This document shows positions 1 through 6,559 of a DNA stretch of 15,467 bases, in pieces; position 1 is the stretch's first letter, and each line of letters begins with the position of its first letter. A model generated the notes under the pieces. That model worked only from the letters and a program-made list of their open reading frames with translations. It was not told the origin of the DNA and searched no databases. This stretch comes from an uncultured Bacilli bacterium (lineage in GTDB: Bacteria; Bacillota_I; Bacilli_A; RF39; UBA660): assembly GCA_934148015.1 (NCBI GenBank), contig CAKPCU010000017.1, positions 1-15,467 on the forward strand, in the 5' to 3' direction. The translations under genes were made by a program, and so were the position numbers.

Positions 1-72
1 GCAGGGGATGAGAGAATCGAACTCCCAACAGTGGTTTTGGAGACCATTATTATACCATTTAACTAATCCCCT
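1..72 (-). tRNA. trnW: tRNA-Trp (anticodon CCA), 3' end cut by window edge
   Basis: The minus strand folds as a complete cloverleaf. The acceptor is AGGGGAT pairing with ATCCCCT, the D stem is GTTA/TAAT with GG in its loop, and the anticodon loop is CTCCAAA (anticodon CCA). The T arm is GGGAG-TTCGATT-CTCTC, followed by discriminator G and the first C of CCA. One flaw is visible: the first anticodon-stem pair is A-C. The AGGGG...CCCCTG acceptor and CCA anticodon are typical of bacterial tRNA-Trp. The CCA anticodon, not UCA, agrees with UGG-only tryptophan. The gene lies 38 bases downstream of the DUF3298 gene on the same strand. Confidence 0.93.
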
Positions 73-110
73 AAAAGAACAAATAAATTATACCACAAAA
101 ATAGTACAAT

Positions 111-674
111 TTACAACAATTTATTGTAAGGAATTAATACTTTTTGCACACCATAGTAGTAAGGAGCTACCTGATAATAGTCAAAAAATACTAAAATACC
201 ATTATTTGTTATGGCAAAATTACTATAATTCTCTATCTTTTCACTTGTTCCTTCAATCATCATTTGAATTATTTCTTTGTCTTTAAAATCATCTCTGGAT
301 AAAAATTGACTCCTAGAATAAGTACACATTTTTCTCAATATATTTTTATCATAAGATAGTAAAGTATCAATTGTTATTAATTTATCTTTTAAAAATCTAA
401 TACTTCTTAAGTAATTATTTGGATGTGCACCACCTGTAAATGAACTTACGCTAAATATATATGAAGTAATATCATCATAACTATATTCTTCATATTTTAT
501 ATATAAGGTAAAATAAACATTCATTATGACATTTCTCTTTGAAACTTTTACAAATTCATTTCTTATATCATTAATAATATTATAAATTTTTTTATCAATA
601 TCTAAGTACTTAGTAACAGGATAACTTATATTTATTTTATATTTATATTTTTCATTTATAGAAATAACATTCAA
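111..674 (-). CDS. DUF3298-type (RsiV/PdaC-like) domain protein
   Basis: This 187-residue protein resembles the DUF4163/DUF3298 module found in RsiV-type anti-sigma factors and the deacetylase PdaC. An early YPV segment (residues 18-20) is followed by an amphipathic helix. An SSFTGGAHPN motif lies at about 77-86, and a C-terminal FFDYYQVAPYYYG segment leads into VLIPY near the end. The domain is usually extracytoplasmic, but no signal peptide or membrane anchor is visible here, so the cell location is unclear. The start is TTG at 674, six bases after AGGTGA (686-681); the nearby ATG is out of frame and stops at once. It ends in TAA. The role is unknown: in relatives the module sits outside the membrane and may sense or bind wall material. 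The family call is by motif only. Confidence 0.72.
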   Translation of the reverse strand: MNVISINEKYKYKINISYPVTKYLDIDKKIYNIINDIRNEFVKVSKRNVIMNVYFTLYIKYEEYSYDDITSYIFSVSSFTGGAHPNNYLRSIRFLKDKLITIDTLLSYDKNILRKMCTYSRSQFLSRDDFKDKEIIQMMIEGTSEKIENYSNFAITNNGILVFFDYYQVAPYYYGVQKVLIPYNKLL

Positions 675-710
675 TACATATCACCTATTAATTATATGTT
701 ATTTTTATTA

Positions 711-734
711 ATATTTATGAATATTTATGAATAT
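711..734. repeat. Tandem decamer ATATTTATGA x2 plus partial copy
   Basis: Two perfect head-to-tail copies of ATATTTATGA (711-720, 721-730) are followed by ATAT, in the short gap between two divergent genes. This may be simple AT-rich sequence or a small operator; nothing in the window decides it. Confidence 0.5.
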
Positions 735-751
735 ATTTAATTGGTGATAAA

Positions 752-1246
752 ATGAAAAATATTATGTCTTATCCAGAAGTTTCAGTAGAAAAAGAAAATT
801 CATACTATGCAGATTTATTAAGTATAGACTATGCTGGAGATGTAAGTGAGACTACTGCTGTTATGTTGTATTCATATCAACATTTTGATAAGTTTAAAGA
901 AAATGAAGAATTTTCTAAAATTTTAGAAAAAATAGCTATAGATGAAATGATACATTTAGAATTACTTGGTAAAACAATAAAACTACTAGGAAAAAATCCT
1001 GTATATAAAACTTGTGAGGCAAGAAAAGAAGAATGTTTAATGTGGTCGGGTAAAAATATAGATTACACTACAAATTTAAAAGAAATGCTAGAAGTTGATA
1101 TTAATTCTGAAAAAATCGCTATAAAAACTTATGAAGCTCATAAAAAAATAATTAATGATAAATATATTAAGGTACTATTAGATAGAATAATATTAGATGA
1201 AAAAAGACATTTAGAAATATTTACAAGATTATATAACAAAATATAG
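752..1246 (+). CDS. Ferritin-like diiron (rubrerythrin/Mn-catalase-like) protein
   Basis: This 164-residue all-helical protein has the spacing of a four-helix-bundle di-metal carboxylate site: Glu33 (DVSETTA), Glu65 and His68 (DEMIHLE), Glu120 (DINSEK), and Glu150 and His153 (DEKRHLE). Clostridial and Bacilli relatives are annotated as ferritin-like, rubrerythrin-like or manganese-catalase-like, and are thought to handle iron or peroxide in anaerobes. There is no rubredoxin-type CxxC domain, so it is not a full rubrerythrin. The start ATG follows GGTGAT at 743-748 and the gene ends in TAG. It diverges from the DUF3298 gene across a 77-base gap containing two tandem copies of the decamer ATATTTATGA. 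Soluble and cytoplasmic by composition. Peroxidase, oxidase or catalase activity cannot be told apart from sequence. Confidence 0.82.
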   Translation: MKNIMSYPEVSVEKENSYYADLLSIDYAGDVSETTAVMLYSYQHFDKFKENEEFSKILEKIAIDEMIHLELLGKTIKLLGKNPVYKTCEARKEECLMWSGKNIDYTTNLKEMLEVDINSEKIAIKTYEAHKKIINDKYIKVLLDRIILDEKRHLEIFTRLYNKI

Positions 1247-1289
1247 GTTTACACATTTTATTAAATATATTTAATTATTTTAATAAGAA

Positions 1290-1298
1290 TGTTATAAT
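1290..1298 (+). promoter_or_regulatory. Extended -10 promoter for the cytidine deaminase gene
   Basis: TG-T-TATAAT lies about 14 bases before the ribosome binding site AGGGGTG (1312-1318). No good -35 hexamer is present at the usual spacing, as expected when an extended -10 element carries recognition. The same TGTTATAAT string precedes the lactate dehydrogenase gene. Confidence 0.6.
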
Positions 1299-1325
1299 TA
1301 CTATAGAATATAGGGGTGTATTATT

Positions 1326-1718
1326 ATGGATAATGAATATAACATACTTTTAGAAGTTGCTAAAAAATTAGCTGGAGATAAAACTGTTAGTAAATACGTA
1401 AGATGTGGTCATGTTGCATGTGCCCTTTTAACAGATAAAGGAAATGTTTATACTGGTATTTCTATTAATGCTAAATGTGGAATTGGATTTTGTGCTGAGC
1501 ATTCTGCCATTGCTGATATGTTAAGAGCTGGGGAATCAAAAATTGTAAAATTAGTATCAGCAAGTTCTAATAAAGTTGTTGTGCCATGTGGTAGATGTTT
1601 AGAATTTATTAGACAAATTAATGAAGAAAATATAAATACTAATATTTTGGTTAATGAAAACAGCATAAAAAAATTAGATGAATTACTACCATTTAGATGG
1701 GATATTGATGAATTATAA
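1326..1718 (+). CDS. Cytidine deaminase family protein
   Basis: This 130-residue protein has the two zinc motifs of the cytidine deaminase fold: FCAEHSAI (Cys56 as zinc ligand, Glu58 as proton shuttle) and VPCGRC (Cys88 and Cys91 as zinc ligands). A substrate-loop Asn48 sits in NAKCGIGFCAE, and the C terminus carries LLPFRW, like the SLLPxxF/W ending of the family. The length matches homotetrameric CDAs. The usual product is uridine from cytidine by hydrolytic deamination (pyrimidine salvage, cytosol), but the position after CAE holds His where classical CDAs have Arg, so other cytosine-type substrates remain possible. ATG at 1326 follows AGGGGTG by 7 bases. It is monocistronic, with its own promoter and a shared terminator at 1717-1749. 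Confidence 0.85.
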   Translation: MDNEYNILLEVAKKLAGDKTVSKYVRCGHVACALLTDKGNVYTGISINAKCGIGFCAEHSAIADMLRAGESKIVKLVSASSNKVVVPCGRCLEFIRQINEENINTNILVNENSIKKLDELLPFRWDIDEL

Positions 1719-1749
1719 AAAATGTAATCTTTAAAAGACTACATTTTTT
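1717..1749. terminator. Bidirectional intrinsic terminator between convergent genes
   Basis: AAAAAATGTA and TACATTTTTT form a perfect 10-bp stem, extended by two further pairs after one mismatch, with an A/T-rich loop. The A- and T-runs give a U-tract in either direction. It serves the deaminase gene (stop at 1718) and the minus-strand membrane gene (stop at 1752). Confidence 0.88.
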
Positions 1750-1751
1750 AT

Positions 1752-2969
1752 TTACCTATTTATTAATCTATTAGCTACCCTAACAAATAAATCATTACAA
1801 GTATATAAATTAATAACATAAAATACGGTAAGCACGTTAAGTAATATTATGCCATCATTTTTAACAAAGCTAATTATTTTTTTAATTATAAGTGCAAATA
1901 TTATTAATTCCATAAGTAAAAATAATATAACTTGAAGTCTTAAATTAGTTAACCCAAATCTTCTTACGTATAAAAACATTCTATAGTATGAATTAAATAT
2001 TAATAGAATAGAAAATATAATTAATATAATAACTAAATACTTAACTATTTTATTTTCTTTTATGATATCGGTTTTATATAGTAAAAAGGCTATTATAGAA
2101 AAATTTATAATGGTTACGAATAAAAGTTCAAAAAAGCCTTCTCTTGCGTAACTAGAATATATATAACCTTTTGGAATATGTAAGAAATTACCACATAGTT
2201 TTGATATTTCTGATATTAAAAATAATATAAATACAAAATTTATAACAGAAAGCATAGATACTATAATATTTTTATCTACTTTTACCTTTTTCTCTTCTCT
2301 CATTTTTATATCTTTACACTTTATTAAATTAATTCCTACCGAAAATATTATTATAAAGAATATTATAAATTTAATAATAAATGAAATATCAAAATTAAAG
2401 TCTATATTTACCATTATTTTAGACATAAATTTATCAAAATAATCATCTGCACTTGTGAGTAGCATTATTATTAAAACTGAAAAGAATGATCCTATTAATA
2501 TTCCAGATATTATACTACCTATTTTATTTTTCTTTATTTTATCAGTATTAAACTTAATATATTTTAAATTACTAAATAATTTACTAGGAAATAATTTAAA
2601 CATTAAAAATGTATTTGCAAATGATACCTTATAGTTCTTATTTACCAACATAAATAAATATATTGAAATTAATACAGGTAATATAAAAATATTTAAAATA
2701 CCATTTATTTCATCTATTTGATCATTAAACATTTTTAGTATTAAATTACTAAATATAATTAACAAGATAGGAATTAATAAAATATATGCTTTTAGAGATT
2801 TATCTTTATTTTTAAAAGTTAAAAAGGTCATTGATACCAACAACATAAAATAAGGAAACATTAAATACTTAAAATACCAATTAATATCTAATTTACCTAC
2901 AATAACTATTAATAAAGAAGATATTATAGGTACAATTATATTTTTTTTATTTATAAAATTATCTTTCAT
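1752..2969 (-). CDS. DUF4173/DUF4153-type multi-spanning membrane protein
   Basis: This protein of about 405 residues has roughly ten or more strongly hydrophobic segments separated by short Lys/Asn-rich loops. The motif SSYAREGFFELLFVT near residue 270 and a later YRMFLYVRRFGLTNLR match conserved features of the DUF4173/DUF4153 membrane families, which have no established biochemical role. ATG at 2969 is chosen because AAAGGTGA sits 5 bases before it; an upstream in-frame GTG at 2978 lies inside that ribosome binding site. The 3' end of the XRE gene overlaps its start by 11 bases, so the two are probably translationally coupled. The gene ends the operon and runs into the shared terminator. 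No enzyme motif is visible. Confidence 0.78.
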   Translation of the reverse strand: MKDNFINKKNIIVPIISSLLIVIVGKLDINWYFKYLMFPYFMLLVSMTFLTFKNKDKSLKAYILLIPILLIIFSNLILKMFNDQIDEINGILNIFILPVLISIYLFMLVNKNYKVSFANTFLMFKLFPSKLFSNLKYIKFNTDKIKKNKIGSIISGILIGSFFSVLIIMLLTSADDYFDKFMSKIMVNIDFNFDISFIIKFIIFFIIIFSVGINLIKCKDIKMREEKKVKVDKNIIVSMLSVINFVFILFLISEISKLCGNFLHIPKGYIYSSYAREGFFELLFVTIINFSIIAFLLYKTDIIKENKIVKYLVIILIIFSILLIFNSYYRMFLYVRRFGLTNLRLQVILFLLMELIIFALIIKKIISFVKNDGIILLNVLTVFYVINLYTCNDLFVRVANRLINR

Positions 2970-3174
2970 TTTCATCACCTTTATATTCTAAAATATCACT
3001 TGGTTGACAGTTAAGACTCTTGCATATTACTTCTAGAGTTGAAAATCTTATAGCTTTAGCCTTATTTGTTTTTAATATTGATAAGTTAGTTGTAGTTATA
3101 CCCGTTTTTTCACTTAGTTCATTTAATGACATTTTTCTTTTTGCCATCATAACATCTAAATTTACTACTATCAT
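2959..3174 (-). CDS. Small XRE/Cro-type helix-turn-helix regulator
   Basis: This 71-residue protein is almost entirely one HTH_3/XRE domain of the YozG type: MAKRKMSLNELSEKTGITTTNLSILKTN, with the recognition helix at about residues 27-36 (TTNLSILKTN), then FSTLEVICKSLNCQPSDIL. Such tiny regulators are commonly encoded beside DUF2975 membrane proteins, exactly as here. The start ATG lies three bases after the stop of the DUF2975 gene, and the end overlaps the next gene by 11 bases, so all three are likely co-transcribed. It probably autoregulates the operon; that role is inferred from the arrangement, and no operator is proven. Confidence 0.88.
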   Translation of the reverse strand: MIVVNLDVMMAKRKMSLNELSEKTGITTTNLSILKTNKAKAIRFSTLEVICKSLNCQPSDILEYKGDENER

Positions 3175-3177
3175 AAT

Positions 3178-3630
3178 CTACACCGTAAAGTCCACTTCAT
3201 TTTTATAATTAATTGCAGCTTTAATAACTTCTGCTAATACATAGAAACTAAGTGATACTAAAAAACATAAAAGACATACAACATATGAAAGTAATGTTGG
3301 TATAAATATTGTTTTAATTATAATTATTACGAATAAAGTCATAAACATAATAGCCATCATCTTAAGAGAATTTTCTATTTCTTTTTTAAATGGGCTTTCT
3401 TTATATATCATATTAAATAACCTAAACATTTTAAATACTATAAAAATACATATTATATAGCATAGATAAAATGCAATTTTATAAATAAATGTTTGACTAT
3501 TAAACTCTGGCACACTACTATCTTTAAATATATTATATAACTTAGGAATAAATGGTAACGTAACTATTCCTATTATGAATATAAATATAAGTACTATTTC
3601 AACTATTTTTGCAATAAAACTTTTTTTCAT
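3178..3630 (-). CDS. DUF2975 membrane protein
   Basis: This 150-residue protein has four predicted membrane spans: about 8-30, 50-70, 90-110 and 115-137. The cytoplasmic linker FNMIYKESPFKKEIENSLKMM is the hallmark of DUF2975, where PF-type motifs precede the third span. ATG at 3630 (MKKSFIAK) is chosen because AGAGGTG (3642-3636) lies 5 bases upstream; the frame stays open further upstream, but that part would include the promoter. First gene of a three-gene operon with the XRE protein and the DUF4173 protein. Members are thought to work with the adjacent small HTH protein, possibly as a membrane-tethered partner, but no mechanism is established. Confidence 0.85.
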   Translation of the reverse strand: MKKSFIAKIVEIVLIFIFIIGIVTLPFIPKLYNIFKDSSVPEFNSQTFIYKIAFYLCYIICIFIVFKMFRLFNMIYKESPFKKEIENSLKMMAIMFMTLFVIIIIKTIFIPTLLSYVVCLLCFLVSLSFYVLAEVIKAAINYKNEVDFTV

Positions 3631-3649
3631 TTTTTCACCTCTTGTCATT

Positions 3650-3678
3650 ATAATATGTCTTTTTTTAATAATTGTCAA
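3650..3678 (-). promoter_or_regulatory. Consensus promoter of the DUF2975-XRE-DUF4173 operon
   Basis: TTGACA (3678-3673) is followed after 17 bases by TATTAT (3655-3650), overlapping a TATAAT three bases on. The predicted transcript would start about one base before the ribosome binding site, giving an unusually short leader of roughly 13 bases. Confidence 0.72.
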
Positions 3679-3883
3679 TATATTTTTATCGATTATCATA
3701 AAATATTTATTTTCTTTGATAAGTTAAGATGTAAAAGATGAAAAAATATAAGTGTATATATCAAACTTTCCTTGTATATAAAAAAATTAACAATAGTTTT
3801 ATATTTATCAACTGTAGTGTTACATTCATATACTAAAATTTTGATAATTGACATATAAATTATTTTAAAAATAATTGCTATTA

Positions 3884-3892
3884 TGTTATAAT
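3884..3892 (+). promoter_or_regulatory. Extended -10 promoter for ldh
   Basis: TG-T-TATAAT (3884-3892) lies about 16 bases before AGAGGTG (3909-3915). A second TGTTATAAT (3898-3906) is too close to the ribosome binding site to be the main one. A perfect TTGACA at 3848-3853 stands 17 bases from ATAATT (3871-3876), so two overlapping promoters are possible. The rest of the 3631-3920 gap holds no gene I can support. Confidence 0.58.
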
Positions 3893-3920
3893 TATGTTGT
3901 TATAATAAAGAGGTGTTAAT

Positions 3921-4841
3921 ATGAACAATAAAGTTGTAATAGTAGGTTGTGGTAACGTTGGAATGAGTTATGCATATGCTTTAATTAATCAAAATACATA
4001 TGTTACAGAGCTTGTTTTAGTAGATATATTAAAAGATAAAACAATTGGTGAAGCTATGGACTTAAGTCATGGTATGCCTTTTTCTCCATCTAAAGTAAAG
4101 GTGCGTGCTGGCTCATATAGTGATTGTAAAGATGCAAAAATTGTATGTATTTGTGCAGGAGCAAATCAAGCTCCAAATGAGACAAGATTACAATTAATAG
4201 AAAGAAATTATGAAATATTTAAAGGAATTATTCCAAATATTATGAAAAGTGGATTTGATGGAATATTACTTGTTGCTACTAATCCTGTAGATGCAATGAG
4301 TTATTTTGCATATAAATTATCTAATTTACCACAAAATAAAGTAATTGGTTCAGGTACTACTCTTGATACTTCAAGACTTCGCTTTTTAATAAGTGAAAAA
4401 CTAAATATAAGTTCTAAAAACGTACATGCATACGTACTAGGTGAACATGGTGACAGTGAGTTTATTCCGTGGAGTCATGCAAGTATTGGTCTTGAGAGTA
4501 TATACTCATATTTAAAGCAAAAGGAGCTTAATATAATTGGAGACGATGTTAAAAATGCAGCATATGAAGTTATTAAGAAAAAAGAAGTTACAAACTACGG
4601 CATAGGAATGTGCTTAGTTAACATAACAAATGCAATACTTGAAGATCAAAACCTAATTTTATGTGTTTCTGCATATAGTAAAAAAGATAAAGTATATGTT
4701 AGTGTTCCTTGTATTGTAAACATTAACGGAATAAGAAAAAGAGTAAATTTTCCACTTAACAAAAAAGAAAGTGTTAGTCTTAAAAAGTCTATAAAAATAA
4801 TTAAAAACGCTATTTCTAATATTGAAAAAAAAGAAAAATAA
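3921..4841 (+). CDS. ldh: L-lactate dehydrogenase
   Basis: This NAD-dependent enzyme interconverts pyruvate and L-lactate to regenerate NAD+ in fermentation (cytosol). The 306 residues contain the Rossmann glycine motif GCGNVG (9-14), the NAD ribose-binding Asp35 at the end of strand 2, and AGANQAPNETR (79-89). In that last motif Gln83 marks lactate over malate specificity and Arg89 is the mobile-loop arginine. Asp150 and Arg153 (LDTSR) and the catalytic His177 in LGEHGDSEF complete the active site. Length is normal for the family. ATG at 3921 follows AGAGGTG by 5 bases. No fructose-1,6-bisphosphate-site assignment is attempted. The immediate downstream sequence is a degraded gene rather than another metabolic gene. 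Confidence 0.95.
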   Translation: MNNKVVIVGCGNVGMSYAYALINQNTYVTELVLVDILKDKTIGEAMDLSHGMPFSPSKVKVRAGSYSDCKDAKIVCICAGANQAPNETRLQLIERNYEIFKGIIPNIMKSGFDGILLVATNPVDAMSYFAYKLSNLPQNKVIGSGTTLDTSRLRFLISEKLNISSKNVHAYVLGEHGDSEFIPWSHASIGLESIYSYLKQKELNIIGDDVKNAAYEVIKKKEVTNYGIGMCLVNITNAILEDQNLILCVSAYSKKDKVYVSVPCIVNINGIRKRVNFPLNKKESVSLKKSIKIIKNAISNIEKKEK

Positions 4842-4842
4842 T

Positions 4843-5248
4843 ATGAAAGTAAAAATGATTATATAAATACTTATAATGACAAAAAATTATCTTATGAATT
4901 AAGTAATTATATATTAGAAGAATAAAAAAAAACAAAAAATTAAATTTAAAGCATAGTCTATCTACGAGATGACAGAAGAAGAAAAGTAAGAATTCGTTGA
5001 TATGTTAAGAGAAAATTTTGGAACTGACGTTAGCAAAATTATGAACATTAATAAAAAAGAAACTATTTCTAATCTAATAGCACTTTTAATTGGTATATTT
5101 TTAATGATAATTTACTGCATAGATTACAAAACTGTATTTATTAAGGAATTAATATTAATAATTGGATGGGGATTTTTATGGGAAGCTACTTACAATTTCT
5201 TTTTTTAGAAGAAAACAAATAATTAGTGATAAAATAGAATTTAAATAA
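4843..5248 (+). pseudogene. Decayed small membrane-protein gene downstream of ldh
   Basis: Coding-like stretches occur in shifting frames. From ATG 4843 the frame is lost in an A-run after four codons. The adjacent frame then reads NDYINTYNDKKLSYELSN... to LEE and stops at 4924. A short SIVYLRD segment follows. A new frame reads MTEEEK, a TAA at about 4987, then EFVDMLRENFGTDVSKIMNINKK and one or two hydrophobic spans ending YNFFF at TAG 5208. One base fewer in the T-run at 5200-5206 would continue as RRKQIISDKIEFK to TAA 5248. I read this as one former gene of about 130 codons with several lesions. The part from ATG 5002 (68 codons) could still be translated but has no good ribosome binding site. 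Function unknown. Confidence 0.68.
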
Positions 5249-5250
5249 CT

Positions 5251-5281
5251 AAAAATAGAGCAAATTATTTTGCCCTATTTT
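5251..5281. terminator. Intrinsic terminator, mainly for the minus-strand gene
   Basis: On the minus strand AAATAGGGCAAA and TTTGCTCTATTT pair with one G-U wobble around an ATAA loop, then TTTTT. It overlaps the last codons and stop of the minus-strand gene (stop at 5267-5265) and could also end transcription arriving from ldh. Confidence 0.82.
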
Positions 5282-6497
5282 CTATTACACATTCCTCCGT
5301 ATCTTTATTAGGAGTGTCTTCATTTAAAATTTTATTTATTCTTTTTAACTTATTATCAGCATCAGTATATAATTTTTTATTTTCCAATAACTGTTTACTA
5401 ATATTTTCATTTTCTGCATTCGCTTTTTCTAATTCTTGTAATGCATTATCCAACTTTTGTTTTAATAAAGCATTTTCTCTAGTCACATCAGAAAATTTCG
5501 TATTCGCTTCCAAGCTAGTCTTTATAAATAAAGAATTGTTATAATTATTTATAAGAGCTATTATTTGTTCAGATGTAACACATTCTTTTGTTAAATCAAA
5601 CGGGATTTTTTTGATCATACAATTACCTAGTTTTGAGAGAATTTCAATATCTTCTAAATTACTATTTCTTTTATCATTCATTACACCAAGTGAGTATACA
5701 TAATCATGTAATACATTAGGAGTACAATTTAAATCAATAGCAAGTTTTTTTAATTGCATTAATTTAGGTTTTCTCTCATAAGGTTGAATATTAAAACTAT
5801 TATCATATGTATAACCACCTGTAGAAAATTTAACACCATTTAATAAAGTTATTTCCTGATTAAACAGAGCAACTGAAAATTTTTCACAAAACTCATCATA
5901 TGTATCATATACCTGATTGCTCATTGGATAAAATAAACCTTCTTCACCTGATTTTCCAAGTTTTAAAACATAATATTTATCTTTCTTTTGTTGTAAAATA
6001 AGATAACTCATTTTATCACTTTCTATACCATAACCAAATGTTTTTCGTGCATCATATTTACATACCATATTACAATTATTAGTTGTTATAATTAAATTAT
6101 TATATACTGAGTCTAGTTTTTCTTCTACATAAGGTGAAATAACTTGATTTAAATCTATTATGCCATCCTTATGTTTTTTATATGCTCCTTTATGGTTACG
6201 TATAAATTGTAACATGACATCATAAGAATTTGTATCACCTTTATAAAGTCCTGTCTTTTTGAGATAATCAGTATTTATACCAAGTAAATGAGGAATACTA
6301 TTTTTTAAAAGTTTTACCCTAAAACTGTCGCCATTAGACAAATACATAACATATTTTCTTTTACTTAAATCTATTTTATAATCTTTATCATCTTTTTCAT
6401 AAAAAGAAATACTTTCTTCTTCACCAAAATACCTTTGCAATATATCATCTATTTTATTAAATAGTTCTGATAAATAATATTCACTGTAATCTTTCAT
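5265..6497 (-). CDS. Orphan protein, possible PBECR4-like nuclease domain plus coiled-coil tail
   Basis: This 410-residue soluble protein has no signal peptide or membrane span. Residues about 1-230 include SIPHLLGINTDYLKK (67-81), a NNCNMVCKYD segment near 139-148 and a beta-rich DKYYVLKLGKSGEEGLFYPMS stretch. The HLLGI motif and layout recall the phage Barnase-EndoU-ColicinE5/D-RelE-like (PBECR) domains seen in phages and mobile elements; I offer this as a tentative match from memory. Residues about 245-320 look helical, and about 325-395 form a Glu/Lys/Asn-rich coiled coil (ENALLKQKLDNALQELEKAN). ATG at 6497 follows AAGGGGG. It stands alone between its own consensus promoter and its own terminator. 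No adjacent antitoxin is visible. It could be a toxin-like RNase, a defence component or something unrelated. Confidence 0.5.
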   Translation of the reverse strand: MKDYSEYYLSELFNKIDDILQRYFGEEESISFYEKDDKDYKIDLSKRKYVMYLSNGDSFRVKLLKNSIPHLLGINTDYLKKTGLYKGDTNSYDVMLQFIRNHKGAYKKHKDGIIDLNQVISPYVEEKLDSVYNNLIITTNNCNMVCKYDARKTFGYGIESDKMSYLILQQKKDKYYVLKLGKSGEEGLFYPMSNQVYDTYDEFCEKFSVALFNQEITLLNGVKFSTGGYTYDNSFNIQPYERKPKLMQLKKLAIDLNCTPNVLHDYVYSLGVMNDKRNSNLEDIEILSKLGNCMIKKIPFDLTKECVTSEQIIALINNYNNSLFIKTSLEANTKFSDVTRENALLKQKLDNALQELEKANAENENISKQLLENKKLYTDADNKLKRINKILNEDTPNKDTEECVIENRAK

Positions 6498-6524
6498 AAT
6501 TTTCCCCCTTGTTTATGGCTAGTT

Positions 6525-6553
6525 ATATTACCATTTTTTCTTCATTATGTCAA
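6525..6553 (-). promoter_or_regulatory. Consensus promoter for the orphan nuclease-like gene
   Basis: TTGACA (6553-6548), a 17-base spacer and TATAAT-like TAATAT (6530-6525) lie about 21 bases upstream of the expected transcript start-to-ATG leader. It is one of the best -35/spacer/-10 matches in the window and implies independent transcription from the ABC operon upstream. Confidence 0.75.
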
Positions 6554-6559
6554 ATTAGA

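Noticed and set aside
8..286. Open frame on the plus strand across the tRNA and the DUF3298 gene
   Set aside because: It overlaps tRNA-Trp and the 3' end of a conserved minus-strand gene and has no ribosome binding site.
3772..3793. Possible Rex redox operator upstream of ldh (TTGTATAT...TTAACAA)
   Set aside because: Only one half-site is good and the overall length (22 bases) does not fit the 18-base TTGTTAAnnnnTTAACAA spacing.
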